Positions 44,578 to 55,085 of a stretch of DNA of 64,000 nucleotides are shown in pieces (position 1 is the stretch's first letter; the number at the start of each line of letters is the position of its first letter). Source of the DNA: Amyelois transitella (Eukaryota > Arthropoda > Insecta > Lepidoptera > Pyralidae); assembly GCF_032362555.1 (NCBI RefSeq), contig NC_083525.1, positions 5,441,501-5,505,500 of the forward strand. The letters run 5' to 3'. Both the position numbers and the translations under genes were made by a program. Below the pieces are notes generated by a model. It was given only the letters and a program-made list of their open reading frames with translations, did not search any database and was not told the origin of the DNA.

Positions 44578-46074
44578 TCAATAAGACGAGCAATTAAAAT
44601 TATTTATAAACTGATTCCAATGCAAGTTAAATCTATTTAAAGCGTTTGTTTTTCCTTTCGAGTCTAAAACACTATATTTTAGGGAGTTAATAGCTAACGC
44701 TTTCAGCATTCTTAGGTCGGCAGTTTTACTTGCAATACCCACGAACGCCACGTAAAAATCATCAGAAATGGCATCAGCTTCCCACACTCCAGGGTCATCG
44801 CTTGATAGTACAACTGGCAGATCATTAGCCAGGAAAATGTTCAATGGATGATTTCTAACATCACGTACCAGAGACAAGACAGCGTTTGATATTACGTTCA
44901 CTTCTAATCCGATGTCTTTGTTCACTACTTCTCTCATTAGTACGGGATGTTTGGGTAATGCATACGCGTGTCCTATACGCTTCGCTCCCAATAGTATAGC
45001 GTCGATGAGGTTATCATCCGTGTGGCATCCGTACCAATCCGTTTCACCAGCGTGGAAGAAGTAGTTGAATTCACTAGCGGCAGCAAGCAATTGAGGCGCA
45101 AACTCGATCAGAGGTTTCCCAAGGTCCTCTTGACCTACCAAGTCGAATCCTGCGAAAAATTCAGGGATATCTTCTTTAATTTTTCTTGCTGTATCGAGAT
45201 AGTTAGTAAGCGTGGCTTTGTCAACTTTTCTAGGTGGTGCATATATAAGTTTAGCTCCGACAAATTCAGGGTAATCGTTAACAAATTTTGTTGTCGCTTT
45301 TTTATACGCTTTAGCTGTTACTGTTTGGTCGTATTCAGTGCCATCAAGTTCGTAAAGTATTGGTAAAACACTTCTTACTTCTACGTACATAATATTCTCG
45401 TTTTTTAATTTAAGCAGAGTGTCGTAGAAGTATTGTTCCCACACAGGTCTATAAGAAAGCAGCGGAGCTACCGTGACGAAATAGTCCATAAATACAGTCC
45501 AACTCTCTGTTATACTAGGGTACACGGTGTCAGGATCGCCTACGACCAGTGTAAAATACTTCCTCAGTCTAGCGTCAAAATCTCTAATATTCCTGGAGCG
45601 TCTTCTCGCTTCACTCATTAACTGCCATTGGCCTGAGCAAGCGATGCTTGGAGTTTTGTAAGCGAATCTAAATTGTGGCCCGTTCGTTTGGAAACAAACA
45701 TAAAGGTTGTCCATATAAGTGACATTCAAGAGGTAATCTGGACCCAAAATTCCCATGTCGTGAACATGCAACACCGCTCCTTTTGGCATGTTTTTAATGA
45801 TCTTAAAAACTTTTGAATTAGGTATAAATTCTTTATATAAGAAATAATGATGGCTGAAGTTAAAAAACTGTGGATTATCAAATGCAAAATCGAGTTCGCT
45901 GTGCTTATACTTCATGATGCACTTGTTCACAGCTTCTTCTTTGTCAGTTAATTTGATGTTTCCTCCAAGAGAGATTCGGCGTTCGTCTTCAATAATTTTC
46001 TGTCTTTTTTCTGCATATTGGTTATCACAGAGAACAGTTACAATAGAGAAGAATAGAAAGAGTGCCCGTATCAT
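44578..46074 (-). CDS. ADGF/ADA2-type secreted adenosine deaminase, copy 1 (intronless, 498 aa)
   Basis: A signal peptide (about 1-16, MIRALFLFFSIVTVLC) precedes an N-terminal helical domain. Next come MPKGAVLHVHDMG (zinc ligands H103, H105) and a short receptor-binding-like insert bounded by C127 and C146. Then follow the TIM-barrel motifs FFHAGETDW (H341, E344), RIGHAYAL (H369) and LSSDDPGVWEA (D426, D427). All family catalytic positions are present. ADGFs deaminate extracellular adenosine to inosine and act as growth factors in insects. The reading frame is uninterrupted, unlike the multi-exon genes around it. An initiator-like TCAGTG lies at 46130-46125, 54 bases before the start, without a TATA box. 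It is head-to-head with copy 2; the two agree over about half their residues by eye. Confidence 0.95.
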   Translation of the reverse strand: MIRALFLFFSIVTVLCDNQYAEKRQKIIEDERRISLGGNIKLTDKEEAVNKCIMKYKHSELDFAFDNPQFFNFSHHYFLYKEFIPNSKVFKIIKNMPKGAVLHVHDMGILGPDYLLNVTYMDNLYVCFQTNGPQFRFAYKTPSIACSGQWQLMSEARRRSRNIRDFDARLRKYFTLVVGDPDTVYPSITESWTVFMDYFVTVAPLLSYRPVWEQYFYDTLLKLKNENIMYVEVRSVLPILYELDGTEYDQTVTAKAYKKATTKFVNDYPEFVGAKLIYAPPRKVDKATLTNYLDTARKIKEDIPEFFAGFDLVGQEDLGKPLIEFAPQLLAAASEFNYFFHAGETDWYGCHTDDNLIDAILLGAKRIGHAYALPKHPVLMREVVNKDIGLEVNVISNAVLSLVRDVRNHPLNIFLANDLPVVLSSDDPGVWEADAISDDFYVAFVGIASKTADLRMLKALAINSLKYSVLDSKGKTNALNRFNLHWNQFINNFNCSSY

Positions 46075-48778
46075 GATGGGGTCACGGGTCTGATAGCGTA
46101 TGTCTCGCTTGCGCGTCGGATTTACACTGAGTGGATGCGTAAGCGCATTGACCTATGTCTATGACTGCTACTACTTAATCGATAAACATTCGTGAACAAT
46201 GTAATAATAACTATGTTATTGATTCGCAGCTCTCACGTTGCCATTCGACGTGATCACTGAATGCTTGTTGGCAAAATGTTTAATAAATATTATACCTTAT
46301 AACATATCTAGGCACGTAACTATCGTACCTCGCATTGCCAATGACACGATATTAATCTAGTCGACCATCTCAAAACTGTACATATTACTCGTCAGCTGCT
46401 TTCAGAATGATTTTAATCTTTAAATAATCATCACTACATAGTATAAAACAAAGTCGCTATTTTAGTCTGTTTGTCTGTATGCTTAAATCTTTAAAATTAC
46501 GCAACGGATTTTGATGCGGTTTTTTGTAACAGGTAGAGTGATTCAAGAGGAAGGTTTTTATGTATAATTACATTTATAATTTTGCACACAAGCCGGGGCT
46601 TGTCGCTAGTTAGGTATAAGCCTAACTTGGTCTACTGGTTTCTGGCATAAAAAAGTATAATTAATCGTTGTTTTAGATACCTACTTATGTAAAGATTTAT
46701 GAACTCTGATTAATTTGATCTATGGAAAAAAAATTACTCCTACAAATTAAGACATTAAATTCTATTCGCTAGTGTGTACCAAACACACTTGGGTATAGGA
46801 GCCTATTAAAAAAAAATTTAGAATAAAAATTTGCGCCTTTGAAATACGAAAAGCAAGCTATCAAAGACGTACAAAAGAGCACTAGTACAGTCGTAATTAC
46901 CCTAAGTTCCCGTCTTATTTGAGCAATAAATTCACTAAACCCGAACTGGTGTAAATTACAAGCCGTCTTTTTAGACGGTTTCGCTTTCAAAGCTTTGGTC
47001 GGCTAAAAAAATGCAAAGAGCTATGCATCCGCCATGCTGATTTTATGCAACGGAAGGGTTGGGGACGTAAGTGGCCTTTGGAGTACCGCCCCGCTACGCG
47101 TTCGGAGAAAAAAAAAAAAAAAAATATGGCCGCGACACGGGTAGTCATGTGTGAGCTATGGGTTAAGATTGTATTTGTCTATATTTCTTGTAGCATCTAT
47201 CCATACAATCAATAAGCTGTTTTCTCGTGGGTTTCAAATCTCGTGATTATAGGCTCTGTTTACTCCGTGAAGGATAACATTATAATATGTGTTGTATTGT
47301 ACCCACCAAGGAGATTGGACTTCAAATTCCTTGGTACACACTTAAGTTTTGTGTTTTGTCCTATCTTTTTTATGTCATCAAAACTTTGCGTGCAATGTGC
47401 AGAGATGTACCTATGTGCTAGTCTTATCAAAATTAAAGTTCTTACTTTATTGTGTTATTTATAAATGTAAACTACGTCTAGGTCTTAAATAGACAATACT
47501 TATTAAAAAAATATCGCTCTTATCCCGGCCTACGCTCCAGTCTCCTTGTGTTGTTAGGTATAGCGATAATTATACTTACTGACATAATAGGTAAATAGCA
47601 GGCTAATAAAAACGGGCTCTGTTTTTTTCATACATAAGAAAAGTGTTTTGAAGTTGGCATAAGTGTAGTGTAGGACGGCATACAGTCTCTTTGGTCTCAC
47701 GAGTGTTGTCAGCATCCTTTAATCTTCTAATTGCTAAGGCACTCTTTTAAATGGAAGTGTACACGTTGCAAACATGTAGGATGTGTCGCATATTTATATT
47801 GTTCACTACAAGGGTAGCTTTACTAGGCTAAGGCTTTAAAAATTGCTAATAAATATATTTTTTTAAAGTTTCAATCTCTTTTGTCAGAAAGTAATGATCT
47901 TTTTTAGCTTTCTTTACTTTTACATACATACATTTATACATATAATATTTATCCCTTGCGCGGGGTAGCCAGAGCCAACACAGTCTTGAAAAGATATGCC
48001 ACGTTCAGCTGTTTAGCTTAATGATTTTGATATTAAATTGAATCGCCTAAAAGCAGCTCTCAAGTTTACTATTAGTTAGATATTTATTGTATTTGGGTAC
48101 TTCGTCTATTATTTTCACAACTTTATATACTTAAAGTTAGTATGATTTGTATTGAATTTCAGAAACGACTAAGTAGTGTGCTTGCTAGAAAAATACGTAT
48201 GAGATATCTAAGAAGGAAAATATATCGGTATTTGTCCGTGACCGTTTAGTTGCGATAATTTAACCAATACGTTACGTGATCGAGAATTATTGGTTCTTTT
48301 GTATGAAGGTAACCGAATTTTGTTTGTGAAGAAGGTGGATATAGAAACCGTTGGAGTCGATTTTGTGCCAAGTAAGATACATTATCTAGATTCCAAGTTA
48401 TTCTGGGGGCGAAAACTACTAGGTAAAAAAAACAGCTGGTTTTTCTTCTCGCACCGATTGTAATAGACAGTGGGATCGGCTTTTAAACTTTGGATTCTTG
48501 GGTGGCGATTGGATAACAAGTTCTAACTTAATCTCAATTTCATTTCCTCATCCAGTCGGTTCGGCTTCGAGGCTTTTAAAAACTATTGTCTTCTTTTTCT
48601 TAAGAAGTCTTCTTAAAGGAATAACGTTTTAAAAATCACGTCTATATTCAGTAGACACAAGATATGAAGTCATTTTCGTTTGACAAATTGGCAAAGGAGT
48701 GGAAGATAAGAATCGCAAAAAAAGTCTTAAGGTGTATAATGTCTACATATAAGTTAGTTATACACTTACTAACTTATA
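46075..48778. other. Region upstream of ADGF copy 1
   Basis: It contains an old Helitron-like piece (about 46440-46612, ending CGGGGCTTGTCGCTAGTTAGG), a poly(A)-tailed fragment (about 47030-47120), a SINE-A tail reversed (47925-48062) and a very diverged SINE-A piece (about 48480-48660). No gene is recognised. Confidence 0.5.
47925..48062 (-). repeat. SINE-A fragment, antisense
   Basis: ACATACATACATTTATACAT, ATCCCTTGCGCGGGGTAGC, AGAGCCAACACAGTCTTG and GCCACGTTCAGCTG match the SINE-A 3' end reversed, with small insertions. Confidence 0.72.
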
Positions 48779-50103
48779 CATTCAGTCAGAAAAGTATCGG
48801 GAATGGATTATTTATTTATGGTTCCAAATTCAAATTTTTGTTTTTTTTGTTGTTGTTAGATTGGCACAACTGTTTTCCATTTTGGCGCGGAGTTTGAGTT
48901 GCATCTGTTGTTTACATTAAATACAGTGCTATTTTTAGTTATATCATATCTAGTGTGTATTGCTAATTTCATAATGGATAAAAACATCGAACAAAGAGTT
49001 TGTCTTAAATTTTGCATTGCCAATGGAATATCGTGTTCGGAGTCACTGAAAATGTTACAGAAGGCTTACGGTGAATCGACTTTATCAAAAACTCGTGCTT
49101 ATGAGTGGTACAAAGCGTTCAAAAGCGGTCGAGATGTGATGGAAGATTTGCCTCGCTCTGGTAGGCCATCAACGTCTGCAACTGAAGTTAACATCGCAAA
49201 AGTGAAGGAAATAGTGACTGAAAATCCTCATTCAACTTTGAGAGAGATAGCCACCGAACTTTCTGTATCTCACGAGTCGATCCGTACCATTTTAACTAAT
49301 AATTTGGGTATGAAACATGTTGCCGCTCGGCTAGTCCCCAAAAGACCTGAATTTTTTTCAAAAACTCAATCGCATGAGAGTCGCTGAGGACATGCTAGAA
49401 CGAGTCAATTCCGACCCAACATTCATGAAACGCATTGTTACTGGTGACGAGACGTGGGTTTACGAGTTTGACATGCAAACTAGTCAACAAGCTTCGGAGT
49501 GGCGCCTTCCAACTGAACCGAAACCGAAAAAACCACGACGCCAAAGTCGTTCAAAAGTCAAAGTCATGTTGACTGTTTTCTTTGACTATCGCGGTGTTGT
49601 GCACTCGGAATTCTTGCCGGAAGGTCAAACGGTAAATAAGGAATATTATTTGAGTGTTATGCGGCGTTTAAGAGAGCAAATCCGACGAAAAAGGCCAGAT
49701 TTGTGGAAAGAAAATTCTTGGATTTTGCACCATGATAATGCACCTTCGCACAAGGCCATCATTGTGAACGAATTTATAACCAAACACTCAACAAATACCA
49801 TCGAGCAACCACCATATTCACCAGATATGGCTCCAGCCGACTTTTTCCTTTTTCCTAAACTCAAATTACCACTTCGTGGCACCCGTTTTCAATCGGTAGA
49901 AGACATAAAAGAGAATTCGCGGCGAGAACTGACCTCAATTCCGGAAACAGCGTTTAAAAAATGTTTTGATGATTGGATTATTCGTTGGCGTAAGTGTATC
50001 TTTTCTAAAGGAGCATATTTTGAAGGTGATAAAATAAATTTGGATGAATAACAAACAGTTTGTGTATTATTGATCTTTTCCTGCTACTTTCTTGACAGAG
50101 TAG
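48779..50103 (+). mobile_element. Mariner transposon, nearly intact
   Basis: It is 1325 bases, the usual mariner size. It is flanked by TA at 48777-48778 and 50104-50105. The left end (TTCAGTCAGAAAAGTATCGG) and the inverted right end (CTCTGTCAAGAAAGTAGCAGG) are related but imperfect. It lies about 165 bases upstream of the TATA box of ADGF copy 2. Confidence 0.88.
48974..50051 (+). pseudogene. Mariner transposase with one frameshift
   Basis: The first frame starts MDKNIEQRVCLKFCIANG and covers the DNA-binding domain up to ARLVPK. The second frame carries MRVAEDMLERV, TGDETWVYEFD, FFDYRGVVHSEF, LHHDNAPSHK, YSPDMAPADFFLFPKLK and YFEGDKINLDE to its stop. All three Asp of the D,D34D triad are present. 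The break lies in the A run at 49340-49343, where one extra A would explain it. Apart from this the protein looks complete. It is a different subfamily from the mariner at 5916. Confidence 0.9.
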
Positions 50104-50268
50104 TATGTATACATTATACGTGCGTATACTAGTACGTATAATTTATTTGTATTTTCATCGCACGTGCGCGCTTACGTTTTCATTGATTAAATCTGTTTTG
50201 GCTACGTACTATTTATCGATAAAAGTATCAACGTGATATCCAACCTTGATCCAAATTATCAGTTACAA

Positions 50269-50303
50269 TATAAAGTTATAATATCAGTTATAACGATCAG
50301 TGT
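50269..50303 (+). promoter_or_regulatory. TATA box and initiator of ADGF copy 2
   Basis: TATAAAG at 50269-50275 and the arthropod initiator TCAGTG at 50297-50302 are spaced so that the TATA box begins 30 bases before the initiator A at 50299. That would give a 34-base 5' UTR before the start codon at 50333. Confidence 0.72.
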
Positions 50304-50332
50304 GTCGTTGACTTTCATCAACACCGCGAGAA

Positions 50333-51835
50333 ATGTGGGCTACGGTCGTGTCTCTACAGTTATTGGTCTTATTTGTGATAGCTTTCGATGATTTACAAGA
50401 TGCTATCGAACACAGAGAACAACTGTTACGAAAAGAACTGGACATGATGTTAGGCAGTGATATAGTTTTAAGCGACAGCGAGCAGAAAGCAAACGAAATT
50501 ATAATGAAATTGAAACATCATGAATTAGATGGTGGTCTAGAAAATCCCGGACAATTCAACGTATCAAAACATTTCTTTAGCTATAAGGATGAAATAAAGA
50601 AATCTCCACTATTTCATATATTGCGCCAAATGCCTAAAGGCGCCTTGCTACATACTCATGATACTGGAGTTTTAAGTCCGGATTATAATTTAAAATTGAC
50701 TTATATGGATAACTTGTACGTTTGCTTTGAAGAAAATGATATCAGATTCCATTTTTCTCTGGATACACCCAAAGATACTTGTGAGACACGTTGGCAGTTG
50801 ATGAACGAAGCAAGATTTTCCTCCGGTGATGTGGAAAAGTTTGATGCTGACATAAGAAGTCATTTTTCACTTGTTATTGATAACCCTCATGAAGTATACA
50901 CCGATATCAACGCAGTTTGGAAAAGATTTCAGTACTTTTTTATTGCTACCCATGGGCTCCTTACTTACAAACCCATATGGGAACAATATTTCTACGATTC
51001 TTTGAAAGCTGTGAGAGAAGATAACATTATGTATTTGGAAGTCCGGTCTGTGCTGCCTGAGTTGTATGACTTGTATGGCAATAAATATGATGCGATTGCT
51101 ACAGCTCAATCCTATAAAGATGTTTTAGATAGATTTATGAATGACTATCCAGATTTTTATGGTGCTAAACTTATATATGCTCCATTGAGATTAGTTGACC
51201 GCGCTACAATAAGAGGAAAATTAGAAATCGCAAAAGAAATAAAGAGGAAATTTCCCGACTTTTTTGCTGGTTTCGATATTGTCGGCCAAGAAGATTTAGG
51301 AGCTCCATCGAAGACGTTTTTGCCAGAGTTTGTCGAATATTCTAACGAAGTGGATTACTTCTTCCACGCAGGTGAAACTAATTGGAACGGCATGTCTACT
51401 GATGAAAATTTGTTTGATGCCATCTTGCTGGATACTCGGCGAATCGGTCACGCATTTGCTTTGATTAAACATCCTCATCTTTTGAATGAAGTTGTTAGAA
51501 AAGATATTGGTTTAGAAGTAAATGTAGTATCAAATTCTGTGCTTAAATTAGTTGAAGATGTGAGAAATCATCCGCTAGCTGCCTTTTTAGCTCAGAACCT
51601 GCCTGTGGTATTAGGCAGCGATGATAATGGTGTGTGGGAGTCTGATCCATTGACACACGATTTTTACGTTGCATTTCTGGGTGTGTCAAGCAGGCATGCT
51701 GACTTACGCGTCTTGAAAAAATTGGCTTTAAATTCTCTATACTACAGTGCATACAAAAATAAAGACAAAATTGTACATGAATTTGAAATAAGATGGACAC
51801 GCTTCATTCATGATACTATCAAATATTACCGCTAA
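50333..51835 (+). CDS. ADGF/ADA2-type secreted adenosine deaminase, copy 2 (intronless, 500 aa)
   Basis: A signal peptide (about 1-17, MWATVVSLQLLVLFVIA) precedes the helical N-domain. MPKGALLHTHDTGVLSPDYN follows, with zinc ligands H107 and H109. A Cys pair (C131, C150) bounds the insert domain. FFHAGETNW (H345, E348), RIGHAFAL (H373) and GSDDNGVWES (D430, D431) follow. The catalytic Asp pair is kept, but the usual SSDDP context is GSDDN, so G428 and N432 replace conserved Ser and Pro. The family converts adenosine to inosine outside the cell. The gene has a canonical TATA/initiator promoter and no introns. It faces away from copy 1, with a mariner between them. Activity is likely, but substrate affinity could differ. 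Confidence 0.94.
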   Translation: MWATVVSLQLLVLFVIAFDDLQDAIEHREQLLRKELDMMLGSDIVLSDSEQKANEIIMKLKHHELDGGLENPGQFNVSKHFFSYKDEIKKSPLFHILRQMPKGALLHTHDTGVLSPDYNLKLTYMDNLYVCFEENDIRFHFSLDTPKDTCETRWQLMNEARFSSGDVEKFDADIRSHFSLVIDNPHEVYTDINAVWKRFQYFFIATHGLLTYKPIWEQYFYDSLKAVREDNIMYLEVRSVLPELYDLYGNKYDAIATAQSYKDVLDRFMNDYPDFYGAKLIYAPLRLVDRATIRGKLEIAKEIKRKFPDFFAGFDIVGQEDLGAPSKTFLPEFVEYSNEVDYFFHAGETNWNGMSTDENLFDAILLDTRRIGHAFALIKHPHLLNEVVRKDIGLEVNVVSNSVLKLVEDVRNHPLAAFLAQNLPVVLGSDDNGVWESDPLTHDFYVAFLGVSSRHADLRVLKKLALNSLYYSAYKNKDKIVHEFEIRWTRFIHDTIKYYR

Positions 51836-52689
51836 ATATTTCTTTAAAGGACTATAAAGCTAAGCACTTTGTTTTTACATTGGATATACGTTTAAATCAT
51901 AAAACAATGACTTTGATTTCATGTTACCCACTATCGCAATGAAAAGGAACCTATGGCACCGAATCTGTGATCCCACGAAATGTGATCTGTTTGTCTGTTC
52001 AAGCTTCACGCAAAAACTAATTGTTCCACGCTAGCCCATCAGCCATACCATACCCCAGCCCCCGTAGCATGGCTCGCGCGATGCTGTTTTTATCTTGTTT
52101 GAACCATCGCTGTTTAGCTTTTTATTATGACGTACAAATGTATAGTGATAGTTTTTCGCGCGTATAAAAACGGCGTCGCGCAGTATTGGCGCAAAGTGGA
52201 GACTGTGTACTTTTAGTTGGTACTTTTAGTTGTTAGTATCAGTTTTAAGTTCATCAAACGTGTCGTGACCCGTAGAAGTTTACAAACTTTACTCATATAC
52301 TGAACGCGAACGATACCGCGGGCAAAAACTGGTTCTTTATCTATTTATAGAAACTCTGTACAATCGGTTCAGTAGTAGATACATTCAGACTATTTCCAAC
52401 ATTTGCCATTACCAATTACACCCACAAACAAATCTTTCTTTTTTTTAGTTTAATATTAGTGTAGCTAAGGTTGATATGAGTATCTAACGTTTTATGTTTT
52501 ATCAGGAAGATAAACATTTGATATGTGCATAATTAATTTCTGCCTGGCTAAGTTCCAAACAACAAATCCTGTGTTTATAGTTTTATCAAATCGACAAAAA
52601 TATTTTAGATGTTATCTTTTTAAGGATAACGATAAAATTGTTGCCAAGAGAGCTAGCCTTATGTGCTCTGCTCATTATTTAATTAAGTA

Positions 52690-52860
52690 CTAGCATTCGC
52701 CCGCGGTTCTGCTTGCGTGAAATTTAACCTGTGTCCTTCTTCGTTCTATATGTTTTACATGTAAAATTTTATGATCATATTCAGTGATTTTGACTTGAAA
52801 GGCGGACAAACAAACACAGAAACACAATTTCACATTTATGGTATTAGTACGGATCCAGTA
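52690..52860 (-). repeat. Old Helitron-like repeat
   Basis: CTAGCATTCGCCCGCGGTTC at one end and TTTATGGTATTAGTA at the other, with GCGGACAAACAAACACAG between, follow the block order of Lep1-type Helitrons. It is strongly diverged. Confidence 0.55.
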
Positions 52861-52964
52861 ACTTGTGATAATGTTTCCCTCTTTTCAGCAAATCGGCGTC
52901 CATTGCTTGACATTTAAGTCTCTCTCAAACTCTACCTACTAACTCGACCTAGAAGCGATGATCT

Positions 52965-53105
52965 CCTTGGCGATAGGAATATCAACTTTATTTGAATCAC
53001 AATTTGGCTAAACCTGACCTTTCAGTCTTTTCTAGATTGTTGGCTCTGTTTAACCCGTAAGCGTAAGGGATAAAGACGTGATTAAATAGATGTATGTATT
53101 TATGT
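52965..53105 (+). repeat. SINE-A fragment
   Basis: CCTTGGCGATAGGAATATC, AACCTGACCTTTCAGTC, TTGGCTCTGTTTAACCCG and AGGGATAAAGACGTGATT with an ATGTATG tail match the SINE-A 3' half. It carries a GTAAGC duplication before GGATAAAG. Confidence 0.68.
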
Positions 53106-54085
53106 AGTCCAGGTCGAATTTACCGACTTATAAATGTCGTCCGACTGGCTTCAGTCTGATTTCAGTCCCATGATTTTTATTTAGTAGGTATTTACCTACT
53201 TATTAATTTGTAACTACTGATTGATAGAGGATCTACTTGTAAGCAAAGATTAGATAGAGTTTACCTCAGTAACAATAAATATACCTTCTTGGAGCACAAG
53301 TACTGACATGTAGCATATTTGAGCTACTGACTATTTGATAACCAGACATTAAAACTTTAAAATCTGTTGAAATAGTGCCTGCCCTATAATCTAATCATGA
53401 CACTGATAACACTGCCTACCTCGTAAATTGCAACAACTTAATAAATCACAAATTTTCGTAGATACCCTTTGTCTAAATAATACAAAATTAATATGATGAT
53501 TGACAAGAATCTGGAGATAAAACCTGGAATTTATTTGTGTTGAATTCGAATTGATTTGTAGTAACCCTTTATGTCGCCAAAGATAATAATGTGTGGCGTG
53601 GTAAAGATGACAGTATGTAGACAAAGTCGAAAGAAAAGTATCAGAAAACGGACCAAAAGGAGGCAAAGATGAGGGAAAGAATCTGAATTTCATAAAATCA
53701 CATTTCTTTTAGACGTGACTGTTTTTTATACCTTAACCGATGCATCAATTAAAAACTAAGATAGTGTAGTCACGGCCAATATCTCGTATATTTTTACCGC
53801 GGCGTCACGGCGTTCTCATGACGTGTCGGCGTCGGCGCAGTGTAAATGTTCACAGTTGCGCACGATTGCACAGCGGTTCATCTATGACGTTGCACTAATT
53901 GAAATAACGCTTGTAAAAAGTAGGAAAGTATGGTTTTAAGCAATTTGGAGTTATGGTTATAATTGCCTGGTGTTTGTATCAGTCAACCCATCAATCCCAC
54001 ATATGTCTTGTTCCTTAGGGACTTAGGGATTTTATTATATATGAAATAAAATTACTTAATTAAAGATATTAGGGACTTATTACAA

Positions 54086-54190
54086 AAAATATATAAAATC
54101 ACGCCTCTTTCCTGGAAGGTTTGGCAGAGACTACATCTTTCCACTTGCCACGATCCCTTCATAATTCCTCGCTTTATCAACATTTATACT
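54086..54190 (-). repeat. RTE LINE 3' end fragment
   Basis: TATAAAATCACGCCTCTTTCC, GGCAGAGACTACATC, TTTCCACTTGCCACGATCCC and CGCTTTATCAACATTTAT match the 3' end of the complete RTE element. It is truncated after about 100 bases. Confidence 0.75.
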
Positions 54191-54669
54191 TAATTTATTT
54201 TTTTTTAACTTTTTTTCGTTGTCGATTTTTTAACTAAATTACGACATTCTGAAAATTTTTCACTTTAAGCAATCCTGTAGCAATCTAGAAATTTCTTAAT
54301 CAGTAAGTACTTACCTTTTTAGAATGATGAAATATAACAGCGGCTTGGGTAAAGTGGCATGAGGTGACGGGTGTCATCTGTGACTCCAGAATGCCAGTGA
54401 GGCTGAAGGGGCAGGTCAATAAATTTATGATTATACAAATTGATGAGATAGAGAATATATGTATCTAAATATGAACTTACACCACTTTACCGATGCAGCA
54501 GCTAATTAAGCTGTGTTCACACGTCACGCATTAGCTCCGACGACTCTAATTGGCGTCAAAAAGCAATGCTGCTAGATTTATCTGATGGTTGCAAATTGCC
54601 CGTGACCTTAGCGAGGATAATTGCGTTATGATTTTTAGTCACATTAGATGTTCATATAATTTTATTGAT

Positions 54670-55085
54670 GTGCCGTGTGGTTCTTGGCAGTTATAGAATT
54701 GTAACATTTTATCTCTTTTCCATGGATGTAGTAAAAGGCTACTAATGAAAAAGGCGCACATTTGTCTTAGCTAGCTTCCATGATAATCTGGTAGCGAAGA
54801 GAACATAGTCTGTACCAGCTGCTTCCCTTTCCAGATTGTAGAAGTTAATGAAGGGAAAAGTAATAAAATTGGAATTCTTCTTATAAACGATGGGCAACTC
54901 CCAACTTAGCCAACTTTAGATATTTGAATCTCAATTTTATCATTAAACCACACCTACAGCTAAAGCCTGAACGTGGCCTTTCAGTACTATACTACGGGGT
55001 ATACAGAGCCTACAGTCTCACTGTAGGCTACAGTGAGACTGTAGGCTCTGTATACCCCGTAAGGTATAAATACTTATATGTGTTA
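54670..55085 (+). repeat. SINE-A copy with an insertion and an inverted duplication of its tail
   Basis: It starts TGCCGTGTGGTTCTTGGCAG and continues with TTTTCCATGGATGTAGTAAAAG. It is interrupted by about 80 bases, then resumes with GGAATTCTTCTTATAAACG and ends in a palindrome built from the CTCTGTATACCCCGTA part of its own tail. Confidence 0.72.
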
